A stretch of DNA of 64,000 nt from an uncultured Eubacteriales bacterium (lineage in GTDB: Bacteria; Bacillota; Clostridia; Oscillospirales; Oscillospiraceae): NCBI GenBank assembly GCA_900544295.1, contig UQUO01000002.1, positions 1-64,000 of the forward strand, in the 5' to 3' direction. Shown here one piece after another: positions 49,934-57,554 of this stretch. Numbering within the stretch: position 1 is the stretch's first letter; each line of letters begins with the position of its first letter. The translations under genes and the position numbers were made by a program. Below the pieces are notes generated by a model. That model was given only the letters and a program-made list of their open reading frames with translations. It was not told where the DNA came from and made no database searches.

Positions 49934-51100
49934 TCAGTCCTTCTTCTTTTTCTTCGAGACGACCACGGCTATGACGACCGCCGCCACCACGACCACGGCG
50001 ATGACTATCCACAGCGTCGTGCTCGAACTGCCGCTCTCGGCAGGCGCGGGCGCCTCGCTGGCCGCGGGCGTGGCCTCGGCCTCGGTGCTCGGCTCGGCGG
50101 AGGGCTCCGCGGGCTCGCCCGTGGGCTGCTCATAGCTCACCGAGGCATCCTCGGGGCTGTTCACGGTGACCCACACGTCCTTGCCAGGCTCCACAGCGAG
50201 GTCGGAGGTCTGGACGCCGCCCTCGTTGGCGTTTATGATTACGCTGTTTATCCAGCCCGGGGCCTCAAGGGCATACCAGCCGTCGGCTTCGGTCATCGCC
50301 TCGCCGGGCCAGGCGGCGAAGGCGTTGGTGCCGTCCGGCGCGCTCCAGGCCCAGAGGCAGGGGCCGCTCCAGTCTGCGGGGACCTGTGCGTAAACGGTTA
50401 TGTTCTCGACGCCCGCCGTCTCCGGGTCCTCGTAGGCCAGCTCGTAGCTCAGGTCGTCGTAGACGGTTATCCAGAGCTCCTGCGGCTCTATGGTCACGTC
50501 CTCGGTCTGGACGCTGCCCTCGTTGCCGCTTACTATGATGCTGTTCACCCAGGCGGGGACCTTCGCGGTGAACCAGCCGTTTTCGTTCTCCGTCATGGCC
50601 TTGCCGGGCCAGGCGTCAAAGGCGTTCGTGCCCTCAGGGTCCAGCCAGGCCCAGAGGTTCACGGTCTTCCACTCCAAGGGCACGTAGGCGTGGACGGTTA
50701 TCTTCTCCACGTACTCGGGTATCTCCGCCTCGGTCTGGGCCTCGTAGCTCACGGCGGCGCTGTTGTCCTCGGCCACCGTTATCCAGACGGGCTTGCCTGC
50801 CTCCACCACTACGCCCTCGGTCTGCACCGCGCCGGCGTTGGCGTTCACGATGACGTTCTGGACAAAGCTGGGGACGTAGCAGTAGTACCAGCCCGTGTCG
50901 CCCAGGGCGTCGGCCTCCTCGCCCGGCCAGGCGGCGAAGGCGTTGGTGCCGTCGTCGGCCCAGGCCCAGAGGCAGGGCGCCTCCCAGCCCTCGGGGACAC
51001 TGACGCAGACGGGGACCATCTCCTCCCCCTCCGCCAGCGCCGCTGTGCCGAGGCTGAACAGGCAGGCGGCTGCGATGAGAAGTGCAAAGAGCTTTTTCAT
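49934..51100 (-). CDS. Membrane-anchored protein with three tandem starch-binding (CBM26-like) modules
   Basis: The 388-residue cell-surface protein has a Sec signal peptide (1-24), three homologous modules of about 93 residues (28-120, 132-224, 231-324), a Pro/Ala/Glu/Ser spacer (325-360), a transmembrane helix (362-381) and a KKKKKD tail. Each module carries LWAW-x-GTNAF-AWPG, a Trp-rich pattern typical of CBM25/26 starch-binding domains, and ends NxGxVQT(E/S)D. There is no catalytic domain, so the protein presumably holds starch or maltodextrin at the surface for the importer encoded just downstream. First gene of operon B. Confidence 0.87.
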   Translation of the reverse strand: MKKLFALLIAAACLFSLGTAALAEGEEMVPVCVSVPEGWEAPCLWAWADDGTNAFAAWPGEEADALGDTGWYYCYVPSFVQNVIVNANAGAVQTEGVVVEAGKPVWITVAEDNSAAVSYEAQTEAEIPEYVEKITVHAYVPLEWKTVNLWAWLDPEGTNAFDAWPGKAMTENENGWFTAKVPAWVNSIIVSGNEGSVQTEDVTIEPQELWITVYDDLSYELAYEDPETAGVENITVYAQVPADWSGPCLWAWSAPDGTNAFAAWPGEAMTEADGWYALEAPGWINSVIINANEGGVQTSDLAVEPGKDVWVTVNSPEDASVSYEQPTGEPAEPSAEPSTEAEATPAASEAPAPAESGSSSTTLWIVIAVVVVAAVVIAVVVSKKKKKD

Positions 51101-51151
51101 TTCTTGACCTCCGTTTTCACATTTTAACGCGGGAAACTCAACCTTGGGGAA

Positions 51152-51181
51152 ATAGTATCATTTGTTTATATCGGACGTCAA
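51152..51181 (-). promoter_or_regulatory. Sigma-A promoter of glucan operon B
   Basis: On the minus strand TTGACG (51181-51176), an 18-nt spacer, then TACTAT (51157-51152), with TG one base before the -10 (extended -10). It is about 52 bp upstream of the starch-binding protein start. Confidence 0.65.
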
Positions 51182-51386
51182 CGGAGATTTGAGAAACTAT
51201 TTTCTCTTGCGTATCCGCTATTATCTACAAGATTTATTGTGCTCATTTGTGGTATCTGCCCGGTCATTTTGCGGTACATTTGCCAATAAGCCACAAGTTT
51301 GCCCGACTTTGAAGAATGTCGTTGTGAAATCAGTTTCGTAACTTTTTCCGCGGTTGGACGGCGATGCGAAAATATCCGGATCCGAC

Positions 51387-51415
51387 TTGAAAAATGAGCG
51401 GCGCGTCGGTATAAT
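51387..51415 (+). promoter_or_regulatory. Sigma-A promoter of the HD-domain gene
   Basis: TTGAAA (51387-51392), a 17-nt spacer, then TATAAT (51410-51415). The start point near 51422 gives a leader of about 38 nt ending in AAGGAGGG. Confidence 0.88.
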
Positions 51416-51459
51416 CTCCACATAGCAGCGCCGTGATTTTTAAAAAGGAGGGCTAAACT

Positions 51460-52089
51460 ATGACTGTCACTTCCTTCAATTCCGACAAGATGTACACCTA
51501 TCTTCGCGGCCTCGCCACCGGCGCGGGGATGAAGCAAACGCTCAAGGCCATGTCCTTCGCACGGGACAAGCACAGCGGGCAGTTCCGCAAGAGCGGCGAC
51601 CCCTATATCATCCACCCGCTGCTCATGGCCTGCAATGCCGTCAGCATCGGTATCCGGGACGATGCCGTCGTCGCCACCATCCTGCTCCACGACGTCTGCG
51701 AGGACTGCGGCGTCAGCCTCTCGGAGCTGCCCGTGGACGACACCGTCCGCCGCGCCGTGGACCTCATGACCTTCCGCGTCATGGACGGCGAGACGAAGGA
51801 GATCGCCAAAAACCGCTACTACAACATGCTGCTCCAGAGCCGCGAGGCCACGCTCACCAAACTGCTCGACCGCTGCCACAACGTCTCCAGCATGGCCGGC
51901 ACCTTCTCCCGCGAGAAGCTCAAGGCCTACATAGACGAGACGCGGCAGTACGTCCTGCCCATGCTCCGCAAGGCCAAGCGCGTCTATCCCGAGGACGCGG
52001 ACGTGCTCTTTATCCTCAAATACCACATTGTCAGCGTCGTGGACTCCATCGACGCGACCATGCAGCTCTTCGAGAACCAGGCTGAATAA
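51460..52089 (+). CDS. HD-only (p)ppGpp hydrolase-like protein (RelA/SpoT HD domain)
   Basis: The 209-residue protein consists of the hydrolase HD domain of RelA/SpoT enzymes and little else. Metal and catalytic residues match by position and context: H52 (IIHP), H77-D78 and E81-D82 (LLHDVCED), D137 (KLLDRCHNV). The synthetase, TGS and ACT domains are absent, so it can only degrade alarmone or a related nucleotide. Annotation pipelines often call such proteins GTP pyrophosphokinase, which would be wrong here. Start behind AAGGAGGG. Single-gene unit with its own promoter and terminator. Confidence 0.88.
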   Translation: MTVTSFNSDKMYTYLRGLATGAGMKQTLKAMSFARDKHSGQFRKSGDPYIIHPLLMACNAVSIGIRDDAVVATILLHDVCEDCGVSLSELPVDDTVRRAVDLMTFRVMDGETKEIAKNRYYNMLLQSREATLTKLLDRCHNVSSMAGTFSREKLKAYIDETRQYVLPMLRKAKRVYPEDADVLFILKYHIVSVVDSIDATMQLFENQAE

Positions 52090-52093
52090 GCTG

Positions 52094-52124
52094 CGGCCCG
52101 CCGCGTTTGCGGCGGGCCGTTTTT
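52094..52124 (+). terminator. Intrinsic terminator of the HD-domain gene
   Basis: Bases 52094-52104 pair with 52109-52119 (11-bp stem, 4-nt loop) and are followed by five T. The T-run touches the 3' end of the convergent ADP-ribosylglycohydrolase gene (stop at 52124). Confidence 0.92.
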
Positions 52125-53209
52125 CATTCACGGTGCATCTCAACGTATTTGCGGCGCCAGGCGGGGTCGTCTGCGCGGAAGCCCCGGTGCATGTCGGCGG
52201 CGAGCTCTTCGATGACGTCGCGCAGCTCAAGCCTTTCGAGGAACTTATCTGGTATGGCCGAGGCGCCAAGGCTTGCGCCGAGTATGTTGCCCGCCACGGC
52301 GCCGGTGGAGTCGCTGTCGCCGTCGTGGTTCACGGCGGCTATGAGCGCGGCCTCGATATCCGAGGGGTACTTCAGCGCGCAGTAGACAGCGATGGCCAGG
52401 GCCTCGTCCCCGACCCAGCCCCCTCCGAGCCGGCGTATCGTCCTCTGCGGCTGGCCGCCGTGGGCGGCGAAGTCCGCGGAGCGCTCCATTAGCGTGAGGA
52501 AGCGCGGCAGCTCCTTTGCCTCCGGGAAGAAGCCGGGCATGGCCTCCAGGCCCAGAGCCAGCGCCCGGCGCGGGCTCGCGTCCCCGTGCGAGAGCGTGCA
52601 GACCATGTGCGCCAGCAGCGCCGCCGGCAGCCAGCCCAGCTCGTGGCCGTGAGTCAGCGCGGCGCACTCCGCCGCGGCCAGGGCCGCCTCGCCCGCGTCC
52701 TCGTACCACAGGCCCACCGGGGCGACTCGCATGACCCCGCCGCAGCCCTTGCTTTCGTTTATCGGGCGGCGCGTGCTGCCCGGGACCATGTCCGCCAGGG
52801 CTGACATACAGGTATTCCCCGGCGCACGGCGGCTGAAGAGCTCCGGCACGTCCAGCAGCCAGCTGACATGCGACTCTGCCCAGTGTACGTCCGGCAGGGG
52901 GTGCGCACAGGTCTGGCTGCGGTACCAGTCCAGATAGGCCGCAAAAACCGTGTCCGGGACGTTCTGCGCCCTCCCGCCGAGGGCCGCGCGCGTCTCTGCG
53001 CAGAGCAGGCCGTTCGCGGTAAAAAGGCTCATCTGCGTGTCGTCTGAGATGACGGCGATGCCCTGGCGCAGGCTGTACTCCGTTATCCCCTCTTCTCCGT
53101 AGCGCACCTTCATCCCGCGCGCAGAGAGAAACTCCACGGGATAGCCCAGCGCGTCCCCCGCCGCACCGCCCAGCAGGCAGCCGCGTATTTTGTCCAACGC
53201 CGTTCTCAT
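52124..53209 (-). CDS. ADP-ribosylglycohydrolase (DraG) family protein
   Basis: Dinuclear-metal hydrolase of the DraG/ARH3 family that removes ADP-ribose from proteins or small molecules. The 361-residue product has the family's metal motifs in order: GDALG (18-22), SDDTQMSLFT (55-64) and near the C-terminus NHDGDSDSTGAVAGNILGA. The start at 53209 (MRTALDKIRGCLLGG) follows GGGAGG. No partner ADP-ribosyltransferase or dinitrogenase reductase gene is in the window. Lying divergent from a nucleoside-locus regulator, it may instead act on free ADP-ribosyl or ribosyl compounds; that is inference. Confidence 0.9.
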   Translation of the reverse strand: MRTALDKIRGCLLGGAAGDALGYPVEFLSARGMKVRYGEEGITEYSLRQGIAVISDDTQMSLFTANGLLCAETRAALGGRAQNVPDTVFAAYLDWYRSQTCAHPLPDVHWAESHVSWLLDVPELFSRRAPGNTCMSALADMVPGSTRRPINESKGCGGVMRVAPVGLWYEDAGEAALAAAECAALTHGHELGWLPAALLAHMVCTLSHGDASPRRALALGLEAMPGFFPEAKELPRFLTLMERSADFAAHGGQPQRTIRRLGGGWVGDEALAIAVYCALKYPSDIEAALIAAVNHDGDSDSTGAVAGNILGASLGASAIPDKFLERLELRDVIEELAADMHRGFRADDPAWRRKYVEMHRE

Positions 53210-53307
53210 CTTGCGTCCTCCCTTTCCTTTCATCTGCCATGAGCTTAGCACACGGACTGCCGCTCCAACAAGAACTTAATTCCGCTCGGCGCAGGACCGC
53301 TTTTTAA

Positions 53308-53336
53308 TTGAACCCGTCCGCGGATTGTGCTATAAC
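53308..53336 (+). promoter_or_regulatory. Sigma-A promoter of the Crp-family regulator
   Basis: TTGAAC (53308-53313), a 17-nt spacer, then TATAAC (53331-53336). The start point should fall near 53343, just before AGAGGTGA, implying a very short leader and a start codon around 53360-53370. Confidence 0.75.
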
Positions 53337-53437
53337 TTCCTATAAGAGGTGACCATCCCTTGATTTGAAACAACGAGGAGCTTTGCAGGCAATACATCCA
53401 GTCCTGTAACATACAGGGCCTGTTTTCCACGCCCGTT

Positions 53438-54025
53438 TTGGGCGAGATATGCCTGCACCGCTTCGCGCGCGGGGAGAACATCTACCGCGAGGGCGAGCCG
53501 CTGCGCGAGCTATATTTTCTCGTCAAGGGACAGGTCAAAGTCTTCCGCACTCACCACAACGGCAAGGTCAGCGTCGTAGAATTTGCCTCCGCTTTCGATA
53601 TCCTGGGCGAGCTTGAACTCGTCAATGCCCGGGACACGACCATCTCTGTGCAGGCCCTGCGGGAGTGCCACTGTCTCGGACTCAGCATGGCCCGCTGCCG
53701 TGAGCAGCTGCTGCGGGACTACACCTTCCTCACCTTCGTCGCACGCCGCCTCGGTGAAAGGCTCGGAGATATAAGCAACCACCAATCCCTCAACACCTCC
53801 TACTCCGTTGAGGTGCGCCTCGCGCGCTACATACACTACACCCGCCGCGGCGATATGTTCGAGGAGCGGCTCACAGAGGCCGCGGAATACCTCGGCGTCA
53901 GTTACCGTCACCTCCAGCGAATCATTGCCAAATTCTGCGCCGACGGCCTGCTCGAACGTGTCAGGGGCGGTTACCGCGTCTGCGAGCCCGAGCGCATTGA
54001 AGACCTCTACAAAAGAACGCTATGA
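53438..54025 (+). CDS. YeiL-like Crp/Fnr family transcriptional regulator (N-terminus uncertain)
   Basis: The protein has a cNMP-binding fold followed by a C-terminal winged HTH. It is collinear with E. coli YeiL, with the identical stretch AAEYLGVSYRHL in the HTH, and like YeiL it neighbours nucleoside genes. The listed start is TTG at 53438, but there is no ribosome site there. The same frame stays open upstream to a TGA at 53366-53368 and encodes family-like residues (EELCRQYIQSCNIQGLFST). A start TTG-AAC-AAC would exist if one A of the run at 53368-53370 were absent. So either the gene has a frameshift or sequence error at its start, or it begins at an unusual codon. Function probably retained. 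Confidence 0.8.
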   Translation: MGEICLHRFARGENIYREGEPLRELYFLVKGQVKVFRTHHNGKVSVVEFASAFDILGELELVNARDTTISVQALRECHCLGLSMARCREQLLRDYTFLTFVARRLGERLGDISNHQSLNTSYSVEVRLARYIHYTRRGDMFEERLTEAAEYLGVSYRHLQRIIAKFCADGLLERVRGGYRVCEPERIEDLYKRTL

Positions 54026-54037
54026 TATTTTCCACAG

Positions 54038-54067
54038 GTAACACGACATATGTCGTGTTACTTTTTT
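54038..54067 (+). terminator. 24-bp perfect palindrome followed by T6
   Basis: Bases 54038-54049 (GTAACACGACAT) are the exact reverse complement of 54050-54061, followed by TTTTTT (54062-54067). It begins 12 nt after the Crp-family stop. It would work as an intrinsic terminator or attenuator. Its perfect symmetry without a spacer is also typical of an operator, so it may be the regulator's binding site in front of the phosphorylase gene. Confidence 0.75.
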
Positions 54068-54135
54068 CACGTGGCGTGTAAAATCCATAGTCAAAGGCTG
54101 CCAGAATTGTAGATTTTAGCGAGGGGGATATGCAA

Positions 54136-54843
54136 ATGAGCATGCACATAAGCGCGGCTCCCGGGGAGGTCGCCGAGAACGTCATTCTACCGGGCGACCC
54201 GCTGCGCGCCAGATATATCGCGGAAAAGTACCTGGAAGGCGCTGTCCGCGTGAATGAGATCCGCAACACCTGGGGCTACACGGGCACGTACAAGGGCCAG
54301 CGCGTATCCGTCATGTCCACCGGCATGGGCGCGCCCTCCATGCTCATATACGCCACGGAGCTCTGCCGGGAGTACGGCTGCAAAAAGCTCATACGCTTAG
54401 GCACGGCGGGGGCCACGCAGGAGCACATCCGCCTCGGGGACATCATCCTCTCCCAGGGCGTTTCCACCACCTCCGCCATCAACGACTACGCCCTGCCCGG
54501 CCACTTCGCCCCCATAGCGGATTTCGGCCTGCTCGACAGGGCCTATCACCTCGCCGCGGAGCGCGGATGCCCTGTATACGTCGGCAACACGCTGACGAAT
54601 GACCACCTCTATGTCGAGAATAAGCTGGAGTACAGCAAGCTCTGGGCCAAATACGGCATACTCGCCTCCGAGCAGGAGGGTGTGGCGCTCTACACCGCCG
54701 CCGCGCTCTACGGCGCGAGGGCGCTCATGATGCTCTCCATAGTTGTGAACCTCTACCGCCCTGAGGAGAGCGTATCCGACGCCGTGAAGGAGTCCGGGCT
54801 GGACAGCATCATCCAGCTCGCGCTCGACACGGTCATCGACTAG
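54136..54843 (+). CDS. deoD: DeoD-type purine-nucleoside phosphorylase, active-site variant
   Basis: Phosphorolysis of purine nucleosides. The 235-residue product aligns along its length with hexameric DeoD: ILPGDPLRARYIAE, YTGTYKGQRVSVMSTGMGAPS, LGTAGATQEHI, FAPIADFGL. In the C-terminal part several catalytic residues differ from E. coli: Met180 of EME is Gln (SEQEG), the proton-donor Asp204 is Asn205 (IVVNLYR) and its partner Arg217 is Lys218. The VN pair resembles uridine phosphorylase. So specificity is probably shifted, for example to 6-oxopurines. Start at 54136 set by GGGGG 8 nt upstream; ATGs at 54130 and 54142 are alternatives. Confidence 0.85.
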   Translation: MSMHISAAPGEVAENVILPGDPLRARYIAEKYLEGAVRVNEIRNTWGYTGTYKGQRVSVMSTGMGAPSMLIYATELCREYGCKKLIRLGTAGATQEHIRLGDIILSQGVSTTSAINDYALPGHFAPIADFGLLDRAYHLAAERGCPVYVGNTLTNDHLYVENKLEYSKLWAKYGILASEQEGVALYTAAALYGARALMMLSIVVNLYRPEESVSDAVKESGLDSIIQLALDTVID

Positions 54844-54902
54844 GTAAACGCCTGGCAGTGAAGTCTGCCATGCAAATAATTTTTAGGTAAGGAGAGACAG
54901 TA

Positions 54903-55916
54903 ATGAAAAAGTTCTTAGCTCTTGCCCTTGTTTTCGTGCTCGCCCTCGGCCTGCTCGCCGGCTGCGGCGAGGCCAAGCAGGAGCCCGAAGGCGGCGACGA
55001 GGCCGTCAGCGTCTGCGTCGTCGTCAGCAGCACCTTCGGCGACCGCTCCTTCAACGACTCCGCCAAGGAGGGCGCTGATAAGCTCGCCGCGGACTACGAA
55101 AACATCACCATCTCCACCATCGAGTGCAACAACGAGAACTTCGACGCCCAGATGCAGAACGCCGCCGACACCGCCAACATCGTCGTCTGCGTCGGCTGGG
55201 AGTTCTACAACGTCGAGACCATCGCCCTCGACTACCCCGATGTCTACTGGATCTGGGTCGATAACGCCACCGGCGCGCCCGTCGAGAACGTCCTGAACAT
55301 CACCTACGCCCAGAACGAGGGCTCCTACCTCGCGGGCTACATAGCCGCCTCCATGTCCGAGTCCGGCGTCATCGGCGCCGTCGGCGGAGAGGACAGCGAC
55401 ACTATCAACGACTTCATCGTCGGCTACAAGCAGGGCGCGGAGTACTATGCCTCCCAGAACGGCGGCACTATCAGCGTCGAGGTCAACTACACCAACGACT
55501 ACGACGACCCCGCCAAGGGCAAGGAGTGCGCGCTCGCCCTCAACGACAAGGGCGCCGACGTCATCTTCCAGATAGCCTCCAAGGCCGGCGACGGCGTGTT
55601 CGAGGCGGCGCAGGAGCGTGGCTTCTGGGCCATCGGCGTTGACTGCGACCAGAAATACATTGCCGACGACGTCATCATCTGCTCTATGAAGAAGGAAGTC
55701 GGCAACTCCATCTACGAGGCCGTCAAGCAGTACATGGCAGGCGACACCTCTCTCTGGGGCACAACCTGGGAGGCTGACCTCGCCACCGGCTACGTCGGCA
55801 TCGGCTACGGCGAGGAGGGCTCGACCCAGCAGGTCTCTGACGAAGTCAAGACCGCCGTTGAGGACCTTGCCGCCAAGATAAGCTCCGGCGAGATCACCGT
55901 GGACACCGTCCGCTGA
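54903..55916 (+). CDS. BMP-family nucleoside-binding lipoprotein
   Basis: Basic membrane protein / PnrA / Med family receptor for a nucleoside ABC importer. The 337-residue precursor has lipobox LLAGC (Cys21), SSTFGDRSFNDSAKEGADKL near the N-terminus (the Asp/Asn that bind ribose), GVIGAVGGEDSDTINDFIVGY, GADVIFQIASKAGDGVFEAA and GVDCDQKY. Followed by a strong hairpin and then the ATPase and two permeases, the standard order of NupN-type systems. RBS AAGGAGAGA. Confidence 0.95.
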   Translation: MKKFLALALVFVLALGLLAGCGEAKQEPEGGDEAVSVCVVVSSTFGDRSFNDSAKEGADKLAADYENITISTIECNNENFDAQMQNAADTANIVVCVGWEFYNVETIALDYPDVYWIWVDNATGAPVENVLNITYAQNEGSYLAGYIAASMSESGVIGAVGGEDSDTINDFIVGYKQGAEYYASQNGGTISVEVNYTNDYDDPAKGKECALALNDKGADVIFQIASKAGDGVFEAAQERGFWAIGVDCDQKYIADDVIICSMKKEVGNSIYEAVKQYMAGDTSLWGTTWEADLATGYVGIGYGEEGSTQQVSDEVKTAVEDLAAKISSGEITVDTVR

Positions 55917-55934
55917 CGGGCCTGCGCACGTCTT

Positions 55935-55970
55935 GGGGAGCGTCAGCCTCATCTGACGCTCCCCTCTTTT
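55935..55970 (+). terminator. Attenuator after the BMP lipoprotein gene
   Basis: Bases 55935-55946 pair with 55953-55964 (12-bp stem, 6-nt loop), followed by TCTTTT. It lies 19 nt past the stop, with the ATPase gene 31 nt further on. Probably gives more receptor than transporter. Confidence 0.85.
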
Positions 55971-56000
55971 CAAACTATTCTCCGAAGGGAGTGCAGCAGC

Positions 56001-57554
56001 TTGCAGGAGACCGTCATTAAGCTTGAGCACATAACGCGGGAATTCCCCGGCGTGCTGGCAAACGACGACGTGTCGCTTGAGATACATCGCGGAGAAGTAT
56101 TTGCCCTTGTCGGTGAAAACGGGGCCGGCAAGAGCACACTCATGAACATAATCTACGGCATCTTCCCGCCCACGGACGGCAGCGTCTACATCCGCGGGAA
56201 AAAAGTCGAGACCTTCAGCCCCAAAAACGCCATCGACATGGGCATCGGCATGGTTCACCAGCATTTCATGCTCGTGCCCTCCTTCACCGTGGCGCAGAAC
56301 ATCGTAATGAGCAGAGAGCCGCGCCGCGCGGGGCTGTTTTTCGACAACCGCCGCGCCGAGGAAATAACGCGGGAACTTGTGAGGGAGTATGGGCTCAACG
56401 TGGACCCCTCGGCCCAGGTACAGGACATCAGCGTGGGCGTTCAGCAGCGCGTTGAGATCCTGAAAGCGCTCTACCGCGGCGCGGACATCCTTATCCTGGA
56501 CGAGCCCACGGCCGTGCTCACCCCCCAGGAGACGGCGGAGCTCTTCCGCGTCATCCGCCACATCATAAAAGAGAAAAACATGACCGTCATCCTCATCACC
56601 CACAAGCTGGGCGAGGTCATGGCCATCTCAGACAGGGTGGGCATCATGCGTCAGGGAAAGCTGGTCGGCCTGTCGGACACAAAGGACATCACGGAAAAGG
56701 AGATCGCCTCCATGATGGTGGGCCGGCCTGTGCTCTTCGACAAGCTGGAGAAGACCGGAGTGCCTGGGGAAACCATGATATCCGTCGAAAACCTCTCCGT
56801 GCGCGACAACCGGGGCCTCGTCTCCGTCCGCGGCGTCAGTCTTGAGGCCCGCGCGGGCGAGGTGCTCGGCATTGCCGCCATCGAGGGCAACGGCCAGAGC
56901 GAGCTGCTCGAGGCCATCACCGGCATGCGCCACGCCATCGAGGGCAGGGTAAGGATACGCGGCACTGACGCGCTTGGCCTCAGCCCGGGGCAGATTCGGC
57001 AGCTCGGCCTCGCGCACGTGCCGGAGGACAGACTCGCCACTGGCGTGGACCCGCTCGCGGACGTGGCCGACAACCTCATTGCCGGGCGGCAGAGAGAGCG
57101 CGAGTTCAACATCCCCGGCCTGCGCCTGCGACGCTCCAGCATCGAGCGCTATGTCTCCGAGGTCTACAAAAAATTCGACATCCGCGGCGCGGGCATACAC
57201 ACCCCCGTAGGCTCCATGTCCGGCGGCAACATGCAGCAGGTCGTCGTCGCTCGCGAGTTCTCGCACGAGACGCCGGTGCTCGTCATCTCGAATCCCTCCC
57301 GCGGCATCGACATCGGCGCCATCGAGTTCATACACACCGCCATCATCGACAAGCGGAACGAGGGCTGCGCAATACTGCTCTCCTCCGCCGACCTGGATGA
57401 GATCTTCCGCCTCTCAGACCGCATTGTCACCATGTATGAGGGGCAGATAACAGGTGAATTCCGGGCAGACGAGATAACAAAGGAAGAGATAGGCTACTAC
57501 ATGACGGGCAGCCGGAGGAAGGAGGCCGAGGAAGCGCATGAAGCTGCGAATTAA
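56001..57554 (+). CDS. Nucleoside ABC importer, double ATPase subunit
   Basis: The 517-residue fusion of two nucleotide-binding domains is typical of simple-sugar/nucleoside importers (NupA/YufO, RbsA-like). Domain 1 has Walker A GENGAGKST, signature DISVGVQQRVEILKAL and Walker B ILILDEPTAVLTP. Domain 2 has a degenerate Walker A (EGNGQSELLEAITG) but a good signature (MSGGNMQQVVVARE), as usual in this family. It opens with TTG at 56001 behind GAAGGGAG. The C-terminus overlaps the next gene by 17 nt. Confidence 0.95.
   Translation: MQETVIKLEHITREFPGVLANDDVSLEIHRGEVFALVGENGAGKSTLMNIIYGIFPPTDGSVYIRGKKVETFSPKNAIDMGIGMVHQHFMLVPSFTVAQNIVMSREPRRAGLFFDNRRAEEITRELVREYGLNVDPSAQVQDISVGVQQRVEILKALYRGADILILDEPTAVLTPQETAELFRVIRHIIKEKNMTVILITHKLGEVMAISDRVGIMRQGKLVGLSDTKDITEKEIASMMVGRPVLFDKLEKTGVPGETMISVENLSVRDNRGLVSVRGVSLEARAGEVLGIAAIEGNGQSELLEAITGMRHAIEGRVRIRGTDALGLSPGQIRQLGLAHVPEDRLATGVDPLADVADNLIAGRQREREFNIPGLRLRRSSIERYVSEVYKKFDIRGAGIHTPVGSMSGGNMQQVVVAREFSHETPVLVISNPSRGIDIGAIEFIHTAIIDKRNEGCAILLSSADLDEIFRLSDRIVTMYEGQITGEFRADEITKEEIGYYMTGSRRKEAEEAHEAAN

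Larger units (their letters stand above)
51101..51459. other. Divergent intergenic region between glucan operon B and the HD-domain gene
   Basis: This 359-bp AT-richer stretch holds one promoter on each strand (listed separately). Between them, at 51182-51386, I see no gene, terminator or strong repeat. A 12-bp near-palindrome at 51332-51343 (AGTT-tCGt-AACT) and an imperfect one near 51124-51137 could be LacI-type sites but are weak. Confidence 0.5.

Noticed and set aside
51332..51343. Near-palindrome AGTT-tCGt-AACT as a LacI operator for operon B
   Set aside because: Central bases are asymmetric, it lies about 150 bp upstream of the operon B promoter, and there is no second copy. Mentioned only in the intergenic description.
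54853..54870. Hairpin (6-bp stem) between deoD and the BMP lipoprotein gene as a terminator
   Set aside because: Stem is short and the T-run is 10 nt away; read-through is likely and a real effect cannot be supported.
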